NCBI RefSeq assembly: GCF_016907295.1
Contig: NZ_JAFBBR010000001.1
Coordinates: 806,001-870,000 of the forward strand
Direction of reading: 5' to 3'
DNA: 64,000 nucleotides
From: Microbacterium dextranolyticum
GTDB taxonomy: Bacteria > Actinomycetota > Actinomycetes > Actinomycetales > Microbacteriaceae
Numbering within the stretch: the stretch's first letter is position 1; each line of letters starts with the position of its first letter. Below the pieces are notes generated by a model. That model was given only the letters and a program-made list of their open reading frames with translations. It was not told the DNA's origin and did no database searches. This document shows, piece after piece, positions 17,130 through 26,460 of the stretch. Made by a program: the position numbers and the translations under genes.

Positions 17130-18304
17130 GTCCACGCCGCGAGCCCGCCGACGAGCACGCGCGCATCGACGCCGCGCGCGTGCAGCACCTCGGCGGCCTG
17201 TTGGGCGCGCATGCCGTGTGCGCAGATGACCACGACCGGCCCGTCGGCGTCGAGCTGGGCCGGGTCGGCGAGGAAGTCTCCGAGCGGGATCAGCACCGAG
17301 TCGGCGACGACGCCCGACTGCGTCTCCCACGGCTCGCGCACATCGAGCAGGACGGCGTTCTCCTCGTCCTTCGCCGCAAGCATCTCGGCCGCCGTGACGT
17401 GCGCGATGGCGGGCGCGCCTCCGGTACCCGCGATCGAGGAGGTCGACGCGGAGGGCGAGACCGGGTGCGGGTGCGCCGATCCGTCTCGTCCGTCTCTTGC
17501 CGCCGGATCCGCCGTCGAGGACTCCGTCGTGGATTCCGACGTGGGGTGCAGCGGCACCTCGGTGAACCGGCCCTGCAGGGCGTCGATCACGAGTACCCGC
17601 CCGAGCAGCGGCTCACCGATGCCGGCGATGAGCTTGATCGCCTCGACCGCCATCACCGATCCGACCTGCAGCGTGAGGGCGCCGAGCACACCCACGTCGG
17701 CGCAACTCGGGGTCTGCCCGACGCGGTCGGTCGGGTGCAGGTCGGCGAGAACCACAGGTTCGCGCCCCTGAGGCGGCGCCGACCAGAACACCGTCACCTG
17801 CGCATGGAACTCCTGCACGACGCCCCAGACGAGCGGGATGCCGCGACGCTCGCACTCGGCGGCGACGATCGTGCGCGTCGCGAACGTGTCGGATCCGTCC
17901 AGCACGAGGTCGGCGTCCGCGAGCAGTGCGACCGCGTTCGCGGCATCCAGCCGTTCGTGCACCGCCACGACGCGGGTCTCGGGGCTGAGGTCGGCCGCGG
18001 CGCGCACGGCCGAGTCGACCTTCGGGGCGCCGACGTCGCCGAGGCGATGCAGCACTTGGCGCTGCAGGTTCGTCAGATCGACGTCGTCGTCGTCGATCAC
18101 CGTGAGGGTGCCGACCCCGGCGGCGCACAGAGCGAGCACGGCGGGCGAGCCGAGCCCCCCGGCGCCGATGATCGCGACGTGCGCGGCGGCGAGATGGCGT
18201 TGTCCCGCCTCGCCGAACCCGCGGAGCGCCGCGTGTCGCTGCGTCCGCGCGCGCTCGTCGTCCGAGAGCGCGTCGACGGGGTGGACGAGCGGAGGCAGCG
18301 GCAT
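17126..18304 (-). CDS. MoeB/ThiF-type adenylyltransferase with C-terminal rhodanese domain (MoeZ-like)
   Basis: 392 aa. Activates the MoaD C-terminus with ATP, then passes sulfur to it. Residues 20-260 are the E1-like domain: IIGAGGLGSP nucleotide loop, RQVLHRLGDVGAPKV and the catalytic-loop Cys in PSCADVGVLG. The two CxxC zinc motifs of E. coli MoeB are absent, as in actinobacterial MoeZ. After a Ser/Thr-rich linker (270-300) comes a rhodanese domain with active loop CAHGMR near residue 365, which can carry persulfide. May also serve other sulfur carriers. First gene of the operon; a TAGCCT box sits 6 nt before its ATG. Confidence 0.9.
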   Translation of the reverse strand: MPLPPLVHPVDALSDDERARTQRHAALRGFGEAGQRHLAAAHVAIIGAGGLGSPAVLALCAAGVGTLTVIDDDDVDLTNLQRQVLHRLGDVGAPKVDSAVRAAADLSPETRVVAVHERLDAANAVALLADADLVLDGSDTFATRTIVAAECERRGIPLVWGVVQEFHAQVTVFWSAPPQGREPVVLADLHPTDRVGQTPSCADVGVLGALTLQVGSVMAVEAIKLIAGIGEPLLGRVLVIDALQGRFTEVPLHPTSESTTESSTADPAARDGRDGSAHPHPVSPSASTSSIAGTGGAPAIAHVTAAEMLAAKDEENAVLLDVREPWETQSGVVADSVLIPLGDFLADPAQLDADGPVVVICAHGMRAQQAAEVLHARGVDARVLVGGLAAWT

Positions 18305-18310
18305 GCGTTC

Positions 18311-18316
18311 AGGCTA
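18311..18316 (-). promoter_or_regulatory. TAGCCT -10 box of the moeB-moeA-moaC-mobA-moaD operon (leaderless)
   Basis: On the minus strand TAGCCT ends 6 nt before the ATG at 18304. It is divergent from the TAGATT box at 18401; about 85 bp between them are available for shared control by molybdate. Confidence 0.6.
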
Positions 18317-18400
18317 ACCCGCGGCTCCGACCGGAGCGGGCGCACGCCCGTGAAAACCGCAGGAGCGGATTATCCACGGTCAATGATCCGCGCCTGCGGG

Positions 18401-18406
18401 TAGATT
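18401..18406 (+). promoter_or_regulatory. TAGATT -10 box of the HTH-TOBE-modABC operon (leaderless)
   Basis: TAGATT ends 6 nt before the ATG at 18413. Confidence 0.6.
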
Positions 18407-18412
18407 CGTCTC

Positions 18413-18805
18413 ATGACCAGCTACCGCATCGCCGATGCCGCGCGTCTTCTCGGCGTGAGCGACGACACCGTCCGCCGCTGGATCGATCAGGGCGCGCTCC
18501 CGACGAACGGCGCCGCGCCCGCTGAGATCCCGGGTGCCGCGCTCGCCGCGAAGGCCGTCGACCTCGCCCGTGCCCCGGGGGATCCGACCGACCGGCTCTC
18601 GAGCGCCCGCAACCGCTTCACCGGCCTCGTGACGCGGGTGCAGCTCGACGGGGTCATGGCGCAGGTCGACATCCAGTCCGGCCCCCATCGCGTCGTCTCG
18701 CTCATGTCGGCCGAAGCCGTCCGCGAGCTCGGTCTCGAGCCGGGTGCGCTTGCCGTCGCCGTTGTCAAAGCCACCACCGTCATCATCGAGATCCCGAAGG
18801 ACTGA
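18413..18805 (+). CDS. HTH and TOBE domain molybdate-responsive regulator
   Basis: 130 aa. Residues 1-45 are an excisionase/MerR-like helix-turn-helix (YRIADAARLLGVSDDTVRRWIDQG). Residues 65-130 are one TOBE/Mop domain (SARNRFTGLVTRVQLDG, VVSLMSAEAVRELGLEPG, AVAVVKATTVII), which binds molybdate or tungstate oxyanions in this superfamily. This is a short alternative to ModE. It is followed at 3 bases by modA and stands divergent from the cofactor operon, so it most likely senses molybdate and controls both; that is inference. Confidence 0.88.
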   Translation: MTSYRIADAARLLGVSDDTVRRWIDQGALPTNGAAPAEIPGAALAAKAVDLARAPGDPTDRLSSARNRFTGLVTRVQLDGVMAQVDIQSGPHRVVSLMSAEAVRELGLEPGALAVAVVKATTVIIEIPKD

Positions 18806-18808
18806 CCC

Positions 18809-19612
18809 GTGCGCCGCACCCCCCTCACCGCCCTCGCCCTGGCATCCGCCCTCGCGCTCGCCCTCACGGGCTGCGCGGCTGCCGCCACTCCCGCGGAGTC
18901 TGCGGCTCCGACATCGTCACCCACCGCGTCGTCGACTCTCACGGGCGAGCTGACGATCTCGGCCGCCGCGTCGCTCAAGAAGGCGTTCGACGAGCTGGCC
19001 GTCGAGTTCGAGGCGGCGAACCCCGGCGTCGATGTGAAGCCGATCAGATACGACGGCTCATCGACCCTCGCGACGCAGATCCTCGAAGGCGCGTCGGTCG
19101 ACGTCTTCGCCTCGGCCGACGAGAAGAACATGAAGAAGGTCGTGGATGCCTCGCTCGCGAGTGCGCCCGAGCTGTTCGCGACGAACGTGCTGACCCTCGT
19201 CGTGCCGAAGGGCAACCCCGGCAAGGTCACCGGACTCGCCGACCTCGCGAAGCCCGACCTCGACGTCGTGCTGTGCGCGGCCGAGGTGCCGTGCGGCGCC
19301 GCGTCGACGACGCTGCTGCAGAACGCCGGCGTCCAGGCATCCGTCGACAGCTACGAACAGAGTGTGACCGCCGTGCTCACCAAGGTCGCGAGCGGCGAGG
19401 CCGACGCGGGGCTCGTCTACGTGACGGATGCCGCGACGAACGCCGACGTCGAGACGGTGACCACGGCCGGCGCGGACGCCGTCGTGAACCGCTACCCGAT
19501 CGTCGCCCTGACGCACGCAGCCCACCCCGAGGCGGCGGCTGCCTTCGTCCGGTTCGTGCTCTCCGACGCCGGGCGGTCGGTCCTCGGCGGGCTCGGCTTC
19601 GGCCACCCCTGA
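18809..19612 (+). CDS. modA: Molybdate ABC transporter substrate-binding lipoprotein ModA
   Basis: 267 aa. Lipoprotein signal peptide with lipobox LTGC (Cys22), then a Ser/Thr/Pro linker and a type II binding fold. Family marks: ISAAASLKKAFDELA near residue 50, DGSSTLATQILEGASVDVFASAD near 90 and SGEADAGLVYVTDA near 195, which hold the oxyanion-coordinating Ser residues. Starts with GTG 3 bases after the HTH-TOBE stop. Confidence 0.94.
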   Translation: MRRTPLTALALASALALALTGCAAAATPAESAAPTSSPTASSTLTGELTISAAASLKKAFDELAVEFEAANPGVDVKPIRYDGSSTLATQILEGASVDVFASADEKNMKKVVDASLASAPELFATNVLTLVVPKGNPGKVTGLADLAKPDLDVVLCAAEVPCGAASTTLLQNAGVQASVDSYEQSVTAVLTKVASGEADAGLVYVTDAATNADVETVTTAGADAVVNRYPIVALTHAAHPEAAAAFVRFVLSDAGRSVLGGLGFGHP

Positions 19613-19628
19613 GCCGGGCCCGCCATCG

Positions 19629-20435
19629 ATGGAGGAGCGGCGAGGGTTCGTCCCGCAGGTGCTGATCGTGCCGGCGGTGTTCGGCCTCGCCCTGCTCGCC
19701 GTCCCCCTCGCTGCACTCGTCGGGAGGGTCGACTGGTCGACGCTCTGGGGTGATGTGACCTCTCCCGAGGCGCTGTCGGCCCTGCGGCTGTCGCTGCTCA
19801 CCGGCGCGACGGCGACGGCGGTGTGCGTCGTCCTCGGTGTGCCGCTGGCGCTCCTGATCGCGAGATCGGGCGACCGGCTCGCCGCCGCGCTGCGCGCGCT
19901 CGTCACGGTGCCACTGGTCCTGCCGCCGATGGTGGGTGGGGTCGCGCTCCTCTTCCTCTTCGGGCGCAACGGCTGGCTCGGCGTTCTTCTGGCCGACGCG
20001 GGGGTGAAGCTTCCGTTCACGACGCCCGCCGTCGTCATCGCGCAGACCTTCGTGGCGCTGCCGTTCCTCGTGCTCGCGCTCGAGGGCGCGCTTCGCTCGA
20101 CGGGCGTCGGCTACGAGCAGACGGCGGCCGCACTCGGCGCGGGCCGCTGGCGCATCCTGTGGCGGGTGACGCTGCCGCTGGCCGCCCCGGGGCTCGTCGC
20201 GGGTGTGGTGCTGTGCTTCGCCCGCGCGGTGGGCGAGTTCGGGGCGACCGCGCTGTTCGCCGGCAACGCCCCCGGCGTGACCCAGACCATGCCGCTGGCG
20301 ATCTACACGGCGTGGGGTGGGGCCGGGGTCTCGCAGGGGACAGCGGTGGCGCTGTCGCTTCTGCTTCTGGCGACCGCGATCGTCGTGCTGCTGCTCGTGC
20401 GTGCGTGGCGCCCCGCGACGGGGGTCGTGCGGTGA
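19629..20435 (+). CDS. modB: Molybdate ABC transporter permease ModB
   Basis: 268 aa with six membrane segments. The EAA loop has the form EQTAAALGAGRWRILWRVTLP near residue 160; VPLVLPPMVGGVALLFLFG and ARAVGEFGATALFAGN are typical ModB sequences. Lies 16 bases after modA and overlaps modC by GTGA. Confidence 0.95.
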   Translation: MEERRGFVPQVLIVPAVFGLALLAVPLAALVGRVDWSTLWGDVTSPEALSALRLSLLTGATATAVCVVLGVPLALLIARSGDRLAAALRALVTVPLVLPPMVGGVALLFLFGRNGWLGVLLADAGVKLPFTTPAVVIAQTFVALPFLVLALEGALRSTGVGYEQTAAALGAGRWRILWRVTLPLAAPGLVAGVVLCFARAVGEFGATALFAGNAPGVTQTMPLAIYTAWGGAGVSQGTAVALSLLLLATAIVVLLLVRAWRPATGVVR

Positions 20436-21562
20436 GCGGCGGCACCGCGGCGACTCGTCCGCTCGCACGGCAGGCGGCCTCGGCGACCGGCGCGGCACTC
20501 GACGCGCACGTCATCGTGCGGCGAGACGCTTTCACCCTGGATGCCCGCGTGACCGCCGCCCGCGGCGAGGTCGTCGCGCTCATGGGGCCGAGCGGGGCCG
20601 GCAAGTCGACTCTTCTCGGGGTGCTGTCGGGGCTGCTGCGCACGCGCGAAGGGCACGTGCGGCTGGACGGTGTGACCGTGTCGGGCGCGACGGTGCAGGT
20701 GCCGCCGCAGCGGCGCGGCGTCGTGCTGCTGGGGCAGGAGCCTCGGCTGTTCCCCCATCTCTCCGCGCGCGACAACGTCGCGTTCGCCCTGCATCGGCGG
20801 GGGCGTACCTCCCGTGCGGCGATCCATGACGCCGCGGATGCCTGGCTGCACCGCGTCGGGCTCGGTGACCGCGGTGCGCATCGTCCCCGCGCACTGTCGG
20901 GTGGTGAGCAGCAACGCGTCGCCCTCGCCCGCGCACTGGCCGCCGGGCCTCGGGTGCTGCTGCTCGACGAGCCGCTCTCGGCCCTCGACCCTGCGACGGC
21001 CGCGGACATCCGGGCCGTTCTGGCCGCCCAGCTCGCCGCCGCCGGCGCCACCGCCCTCATCGTCACGCATGCGGTCGTCGACGCCGTCGCGCTCGGCGAT
21101 CGGCTCGTGCTGCTCGAGAACGGGCGGGTGACCCAGTCGGGGGCGCCGCGCGAGATCCTCACGGCGCCGCAGACCGCGTTCGGTGCGGCCATCGCCGGCG
21201 TCACCCGTGTCGTCGGGCGGGTGGAGGGCGGCGTCTGGAGGGCGGGACGGCTCTCGCTGCCCGCCCCGGCGTGCCCGGCCGGAGCGGCCATCGCGACGAT
21301 CGCCTCCGGCGCCGTGGCTCTCCTCGACGCGCTGCCCGCCGAGCCGGCCGGCCGAGTGGTCTGGACCGCACGGGTGACCCGGATCGATGCGACGCCGAAC
21401 GGGGCCCGGATGCAGACGGCGGATCCCGACGTCGCGGTCGACATCGCGGCCGCCGCGTTCGCGCAGCGCCGTCTCTCGATCGGCGATGGGGTGACGCTCT
21501 GCCTCGACCCGGACGGCGTCCGCATCGCACCCGAGGCACTGCCCGCCGATACGGAGCGTTGA
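20432..21562 (+). CDS. modC: Molybdate ABC transporter ATPase ModC
   Basis: 376 aa. ABC ATPase with Walker A GPSGAGKST near residue 52, Q-loop GQEPRLFPHLSARDN, signature LSGGEQQRVALARAL near 155, Walker B VLLLDEPLSALD and H-loop VTHAVVD. The last 130 residues are less regular but keep a TOBE-like stretch (GRVVWTARVTRID), which in ModC gives molybdate-dependent inhibition. Starts at a GTG inside the modB stop (GTGA). Ends 104 bases before the convergent cydC stop; I see no strong hairpin in that gap. Confidence 0.93.
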   Translation: MSGGTAATRPLARQAASATGAALDAHVIVRRDAFTLDARVTAARGEVVALMGPSGAGKSTLLGVLSGLLRTREGHVRLDGVTVSGATVQVPPQRRGVVLLGQEPRLFPHLSARDNVAFALHRRGRTSRAAIHDAADAWLHRVGLGDRGAHRPRALSGGEQQRVALARALAAGPRVLLLDEPLSALDPATAADIRAVLAAQLAAAGATALIVTHAVVDAVALGDRLVLLENGRVTQSGAPREILTAPQTAFGAAIAGVTRVVGRVEGGVWRAGRLSLPAPACPAGAAIATIASGAVALLDALPAEPAGRVVWTARVTRIDATPNGARMQTADPDVAVDIAAAAFAQRRLSIGDGVTLCLDPDGVRIAPEALPADTER

Positions 21563-21666
21563 CCGCCGGAGCGGGCCGGGCTGGCGCCCGCGGCGCGAAC
21601 TGCTCCCGCGCACTGCTGCGGCGCGCAATCCTGCGGTCCGCTGCTGCGCCCCGCTATCGCCGTCCG

Positions 21667-23421
21667 CTACTGCACCAGGCGCCCATCGGCCAGGCGGATC
21701 GTGCGGTCGACCAGCCCGGGCGGCACGGCGACGTGGGAGATCAGCACGATGGCCTGGTCGGGGCCCACCGCGCCGAGCAGGTCGGTGAGCAGGGCATCGG
21801 ATGCCGCGGGATCGACGCCGGCGGTGGGTTCGTCGAGCACGAGCACGGGGAAGGCGCGCAGGATGCCACGGGCCAGCGCGATCCGCTGCGCCTGTCCGCC
21901 CGACACGAGTGCGCCGCGCTCGCCGACGCGAGCGTCGAGACCGCCGCGCTGGCGCAGCCAGTCGCCGAGGCCGACGCGTGCGAGCACGGCGGCGAGCTCG
22001 GCATCCGTCGCGGTGTCCCGGGCGAACAGCAGGTTCTGCCGGATGTCCTCGTCGAAGAGCATGGGCTGCTGTTCGCAGAGCCCCACCGTGCGCCGCACGG
22101 CATCCGCCGGCAGCCTGTCGACGGGTATGCCTCCGACGGAATACTCGCCACCGGTCGGCTCGAGGAAGCGCACGAGCACGTGCGCGAGGGTCGTCTTTCC
22201 CGCCCCGCTCGACCCCACGACGAGGATGCGCTCGCCGGGTCGGACATCCAGATCGATGCCGTCGAGCGAGGCGGCGGATGCTCCCGGCCAGCGGGCGGTG
22301 ACCCCGCTCAGGCGGAGGCCCTCGCCGAGATCCGCCGCCGCGGGCGCCGGATCTGCGGCTTCAGCGGGAAGCTCGTGCGGGGCCGAGGCCGGCACCGACG
22401 TGGCGATCCGCTCCGCCGCGGCACGCACCTGTCGCCACGACGACGCTGCCAGCGGAACCGCGGTGAACACCTCGAACACCGCCATCGGCACGAGGATCGT
22501 CACGGCGAAGGCGGGGCCGGTGATCGTGCCGTCCGCGAGCGCGGGAGAGGCGACCATCACGGCGAGGATCGATGCGGCGCCGGCGAGGACCGACACGATG
22601 GCCGTGGTGCCGGCCTGCGCGGCGGCGCGACGGGTCACTGCCCGGCGAAGAGACGCATCCGTTCGTCGGATGCGCTCTCGCCCCGCGCCGTCCGCGCCGT
22701 ACGCGATGAGCACGTCGAGGCTGCCGAGGTAGTCGAGCACGGCGTCGGCGAGGCGTCCGCGCAGGGGCGCGATCGACCGTTCGGCGCGCGACCCCGACGC
22801 CCAGCCCCATGCCGTGGCGACCACCGCGCCGACGACGAGGCAGGCCAGCAGGGTGAGCGCGGCGGGCCACCAGACGAACGCGACCAGGATGACGGCGCCG
22901 ACGGCCACGCAGGCCGACGAGACGAGGGGGAGGGCGACCCGCAGCGGCAGGTTCTGCAGCTCGTCGACGTCGTCGACGAGGGCGCCGAGCACCGAGCCCC
23001 GGCGCGTGCGGGCCAGGCCGTCGGGGGCCAGCGGGATGAGACGGCGGACGAGGTCGGTGCGCGTCGTGGCGAGCTGGCGCAGCGCCGCATCGTGGCTCGC
23101 GAGTCGTTCCGTGTAACGGAAGGCGGCACGGCTCAGCGCGAACGCCCGCACCCCGACGACGGCGGCGCCGAGGAACATGACGGGCGGCTGCTCGCTCGCG
23201 AACACGATCAGCCAGGCGCTGCACGCGAGAAGGGCGACGGCGGATGCTTCGGAGAGGAACCCGCTCGCCGCGCCGGGCCAGAATCGGCGCAGTGACGGAA
23301 TGGCGCGCCGCAGGATGCCGGCGGCCGTCGTCGCCGGGGCCGGCGCGGTCTCGGAGGCTTCAGCAGTCGCCGGCGGCACCGGGGGCGCAGGCGTCGCCGG
23401 CGTCGGGGCGGGGGCGCTCAT
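21667..23421 (-). CDS. cydC: Thiol reductant ABC exporter subunit CydC
   Basis: 584 aa. Half of the CydDC ABC exporter needed to assemble cytochrome bd; it exports reduced thiols and binds heme in E. coli. A Pro/Ala/Thr-rich cytoplasmic N-terminus (1-35) precedes six membrane helices (about 50-310), then the ATPase: Walker A VGSSGAGKTT, signature VSGGQAQRIALARGI, Walker B VLVLDEPTAGVD, H-loop ISHVAVP. The ATG overlaps the cydD stop by four bases. Encoded away from cydAB because moaA intervenes. Confidence 0.92.
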   Translation of the reverse strand: MSAPAPTPATPAPPVPPATAEASETAPAPATTAAGILRRAIPSLRRFWPGAASGFLSEASAVALLACSAWLIVFASEQPPVMFLGAAVVGVRAFALSRAAFRYTERLASHDAALRQLATTRTDLVRRLIPLAPDGLARTRRGSVLGALVDDVDELQNLPLRVALPLVSSACVAVGAVILVAFVWWPAALTLLACLVVGAVVATAWGWASGSRAERSIAPLRGRLADAVLDYLGSLDVLIAYGADGAGRERIRRTDASLRRAVTRRAAAQAGTTAIVSVLAGAASILAVMVASPALADGTITGPAFAVTILVPMAVFEVFTAVPLAASSWRQVRAAAERIATSVPASAPHELPAEAADPAPAAADLGEGLRLSGVTARWPGASAASLDGIDLDVRPGERILVVGSSGAGKTTLAHVLVRFLEPTGGEYSVGGIPVDRLPADAVRRTVGLCEQQPMLFDEDIRQNLLFARDTATDAELAAVLARVGLGDWLRQRGGLDARVGERGALVSGGQAQRIALARGILRAFPVLVLDEPTAGVDPAASDALLTDLLGAVGPDQAIVLISHVAVPPGLVDRTIRLADGRLVQ

Positions 23422-25115
23422 GCGGTCACCTCCGCCGGGTGCAGGGCGACGACCTGGTCGGCGATCGCGCGGGCGGTGGAGCGGTGCGAGACCAGGAGCA
23501 CGGTGGCACCGGCATCCGCCAGTGAGCGCACCGACGCCCACAGCGCGGCCTCGGTGTCGGCGTCGAGCGCGGCCGACGGCTCGTCGAGGGCGATCACGGG
23601 GGCGTGGCCCGACAGATGACGGTGGAAGGCGCGCGCGACGGCGACGCGCTGGGCCTGACCGCCGGACAGACCGGCGCCCTGCACGCCGAGCTCCGCATCG
23701 GGGTCCAGCGCTCCGGCGCCGGCGAGATCGAGCGCGCGGCGCACGGTGCCGTCGGCGGTCGCGTCGCGGTCGTCGCCGAGGCGTACGTTCCCGCCGATCG
23801 TGCCCGAGACGAGGCCCGGCTGCTGCCCGGCCCACGCGAGCCAGTGCCACGGGGCGACGGTGCGGACGTCGCGACCTCCGATGTGGGCGACGCCCTCGAA
23901 GTCCGCGGCGCCGCGGAGGGCCGCGAGCAGGCTCGTCTTTCCACTGCCGCTCGGACCCTCGACGAGGGTGACCGTGCCGGGGCGCGCGGCGAAGCTCACC
24001 GGAGGAAGCAGCGCGGCGCCGCGCCGCACGCGCAGATCGCGGACCTCGAGGTCGAAGGATGACCCCGAGGGCAGGGGTGCGTCGGCGGCATCCGCTCCGG
24101 TGCGCGGCGCACGGCTCGCGGCATCCAGCACGGCGAACACGTCCTCGGTCGCGGCAACCCCTTCCGCGGCGGCGTGGAACTGCACGCCCACCTGGCGCAG
24201 CGGCAGGTAGGCCTCGGGGGCGAGCAGCAGCACGAAGAGTCCGACCGCGAGGATGAGCGAGCCGTCGATCAGCCGGAAGCCGATCGAGACGGCGATGATC
24301 GCGACCGAGATGGATGCCAACAGCTCGAGGGCGAACCCGGAGAGGAACGACACCCGCAGCACCCGCATCGTCTCGCGCCGGTACGACGCCGTCACCTTCT
24401 CGATCGACGAGACCGCACGGTACTGGCGGCCGAAGACCTTGAGCGTCGACAGCCCCCGCACCGTGTCGGCGAAGCGCGAGGCGAGCTGGCCGAGAGTCTT
24501 CCACTGCGCGTTCTGCACCGACCGGGTGGCGAGGCCGATGAGGATCATGAACAGGGGGATGAGAGGGATCGTGAGGACCACGGTGAGGCCCGAGATCCAG
24601 TCCTGCCACCACATGATCGCGATGAGGATGGGGGTGGCGATGGCCGTCAGCACGAGCTGCGGCAGGTAGCGCGCGAAGTAGGCGTCGAGGGCTTCGAGCC
24701 CGCGCCCCGCGACGACCGCGAGCCGGGCCGAGTTCTGCTCGGCCAGCCATCCCGGTCCGAGGCGCCCGATCGCCGCGACGAGCTGCTCGCGCAGCTGCGC
24801 CTCGACGCGCGCGGCCGCGCGGGCCGAGACGACCTCGCGCACCCACAGCAGCACTGCACGCACGGCGACGACCCCCGCGAGCAGCATCAGAGTGCGGGGC
24901 AGGTCCGCGCCCGAGGCTCCGGTGCCCAGCGCATCGATCGTCCCGGTGATCGCGCGGGTCAGCAGCCAGGCGAAAGCCGCGATGACGAGGGTCTGGGCGA
25001 ACCCGATCGCGGCGATCGCGACGAAGAATCCGCGCGAGGCGGAGGCATACCGCAGCAGCCGCGGGTCGACCGGCCGCATACGTGTGCGCTCGGGCGACGA
25101 CTCGGCATCCGGCAT
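23418..25115 (-). CDS. cydD: Thiol reductant ABC exporter subunit CydD
   Basis: 565 aa. Six membrane helices with the family stretch PLIPLFMILIGLATR and ASRFADTVRGLSTLKVFGR, then ATPase motifs EGPSGSGKTS, LSGGQAQRVAVARAF, VIALDEPSAALD and SHRSTA. Heterodimer partner of CydC. Its minus-strand start is divergent from moaA (108 bp apart). Upstream on the minus strand GAGGAT (25127-25122) ends 6 nt before the ATG, a weak -10-like hexamer. Confidence 0.92.
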   Translation of the reverse strand: MPDAESSPERTRMRPVDPRLLRYASASRGFFVAIAAIGFAQTLVIAAFAWLLTRAITGTIDALGTGASGADLPRTLMLLAGVVAVRAVLLWVREVVSARAAARVEAQLREQLVAAIGRLGPGWLAEQNSARLAVVAGRGLEALDAYFARYLPQLVLTAIATPILIAIMWWQDWISGLTVVLTIPLIPLFMILIGLATRSVQNAQWKTLGQLASRFADTVRGLSTLKVFGRQYRAVSSIEKVTASYRRETMRVLRVSFLSGFALELLASISVAIIAVSIGFRLIDGSLILAVGLFVLLLAPEAYLPLRQVGVQFHAAAEGVAATEDVFAVLDAASRAPRTGADAADAPLPSGSSFDLEVRDLRVRRGAALLPPVSFAARPGTVTLVEGPSGSGKTSLLAALRGAADFEGVAHIGGRDVRTVAPWHWLAWAGQQPGLVSGTIGGNVRLGDDRDATADGTVRRALDLAGAGALDPDAELGVQGAGLSGGQAQRVAVARAFHRHLSGHAPVIALDEPSAALDADTEAALWASVRSLADAGATVLLVSHRSTARAIADQVVALHPAEVTA

Positions 25116-25211
25116 CTGTCCATCCTCTCAGATCGGCCCGCACCGAAGCCCGGCGCGCGGCGCCGGCCGAATTCCCACGGTGATCCCGGCGGAGTGTCCG
25201 GAAGGCCGGGG

Positions 25212-25217
25212 TAGCCT
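25212..25217 (+). promoter_or_regulatory. TAGCCT -10 box of moaA (leaderless)
   Basis: TAGCCT ends 6 nt before the ATG at 25224. No MoCo riboswitch-like leader can therefore exist in front of this gene. Confidence 0.6.
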
Positions 25218-25223
25218 CGGACA

Positions 25224-26372
25224 ATGGTCGCGATCCCGCTCACCCTCACCCGGCCCCGCGCCGCCGGTGCGGCGGTGCCGACCGCGGCCGGAGCGGCTGT
25301 GAACGGATGCCCGGGTGACCCGCTCGTCGACCGCTTCGGACGGGTGCACCGCGACCTGCGGATCTCGCTGACCGATCGGTGCTCGCTGCGCTGCACCTAC
25401 TGCATGCCCGAGCAGGGCAACGAATGGCTCGCCCGATCGAGCATCCTGACCGTCGATGAGATCGAACAGGTGGCGCGCGTCGCCGCCGCATCCGGCATCA
25501 CGACCTTCCGGCTGACGGGCGGGGAGCCGCTGCTGCGCACCGACATCGTCGACGTCGTCCGCCGGCTCGCGGCGATCCGCACGCCCGACGGGGCCCCCAT
25601 CGACCTCGCGATGACGACCAACGGCATCCGCCTCGCCGACCTCGTCGGGCCCCTCCGCGAGGCGGGGCTGCGTCGGCTCAACATCTCTATCGATACGCTC
25701 CGTCGCGACCGGTTCCGACACCTCACCCGGCGCGACCGGCTCGGCGATGTGCTCGACGGGATCGCGGCGGCCGCGGCATCCGGTCTGCGCCCCCTCAAAC
25801 TGAACGCCGTCGCCATGCGCGGGATCAACGACGACGAGATCGTCGACCTGGTCGAGTTCGCGCTCGCCCATGATGCGCAGCTGCGGTTCATCGAGCAGAT
25901 GCCGCTCGACGCCGGCCACACGTGGGACCGGTCGTCGATGGTGACGCGCGCCGAGATCCTCGAGGCGTTGTCGGCGCGGTGGCGCCTCACCGCGGTCCCG
26001 GGCCGCGGCGGCGCGCCCGCAGAGAAGTGGACGCTCGACGGCGGGCCCGCGACCGTCGGTGTCATCGCCTCGGTCACGGCCCCCTTCTGCGGCGCGTGCG
26101 ACCGGCTGCGCCTCACGGCCGACGGACAGCTGCGCAACTGCCTGTTCTCGACGGGGGAGTACGACCTGGTGCCCGCGCTGCGCGGCGAACCCGGCACCGG
26201 TGATGCCGATGGAGACGCGGTGCCTGCGGGGGATGCCGGGCCGCACCCCGCCTCGGATGCCCGGATCGACGCGGTGCTGCGCGCCTGCGTCGCAGGCAAG
26301 CTCCCCGGCCACGCGATCGACGACCCGTCCTTCCTCCAGCCGGCCCGCGGAATGAACGCCATCGGCGGCTGA
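25224..26372 (+). CDS. moaA: GTP 3',8-cyclase MoaA (radical SAM)
   Basis: 382 aa. First step of molybdenum cofactor synthesis, making 3',8-cH2GTP from GTP. The SAM cluster motif CSLRCTYC (C-x3-C-x2-C) is near residue 58, LTGGEPLLR near 98, and the second, GTP-binding cluster is CGACDRLRLTADGQLRNC near 290. The protein ends in Gly-Gly, the activating tail of MoaA. A 25-residue insert rich in Gly/Asp/Ala (about 320-345) is unusual. It is alone on the plus strand, between cydD and cydB, 4 kb from the other mod/moa genes. Confidence 0.95.
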   Translation: MVAIPLTLTRPRAAGAAVPTAAGAAVNGCPGDPLVDRFGRVHRDLRISLTDRCSLRCTYCMPEQGNEWLARSSILTVDEIEQVARVAAASGITTFRLTGGEPLLRTDIVDVVRRLAAIRTPDGAPIDLAMTTNGIRLADLVGPLREAGLRRLNISIDTLRRDRFRHLTRRDRLGDVLDGIAAAAASGLRPLKLNAVAMRGINDDEIVDLVEFALAHDAQLRFIEQMPLDAGHTWDRSSMVTRAEILEALSARWRLTAVPGRGGAPAEKWTLDGGPATVGVIASVTAPFCGACDRLRLTADGQLRNCLFSTGEYDLVPALRGEPGTGDADGDAVPAGDAGPHPASDARIDAVLRACVAGKLPGHAIDDPSFLQPARGMNAIGG

Positions 26373-26460
26373 CGCCCCCGCGCTCGCCTCGCGTTGTTGC
26401 GCGCGTGCCTCGGGCAGCAGCGCGGCCTCGCTGCGACCGCACTCCTCGCCGTTGCGTCCG

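Noticed and set aside
21667..25224. An 1185-codon frame joining cydC with upstream sequence, i.e. a CydDC fusion
   Set aside because: The upstream part is not the cydD frame; cydD is read in another frame and ends by ATGA overlap at the cydC start. Two separate genes are present.
25115..25224. MoCo riboswitch before moaA
   Set aside because: The TAGCCT box puts the transcription start at the ATG, leaving no leader, and no conserved MoCo RNA core is seen.
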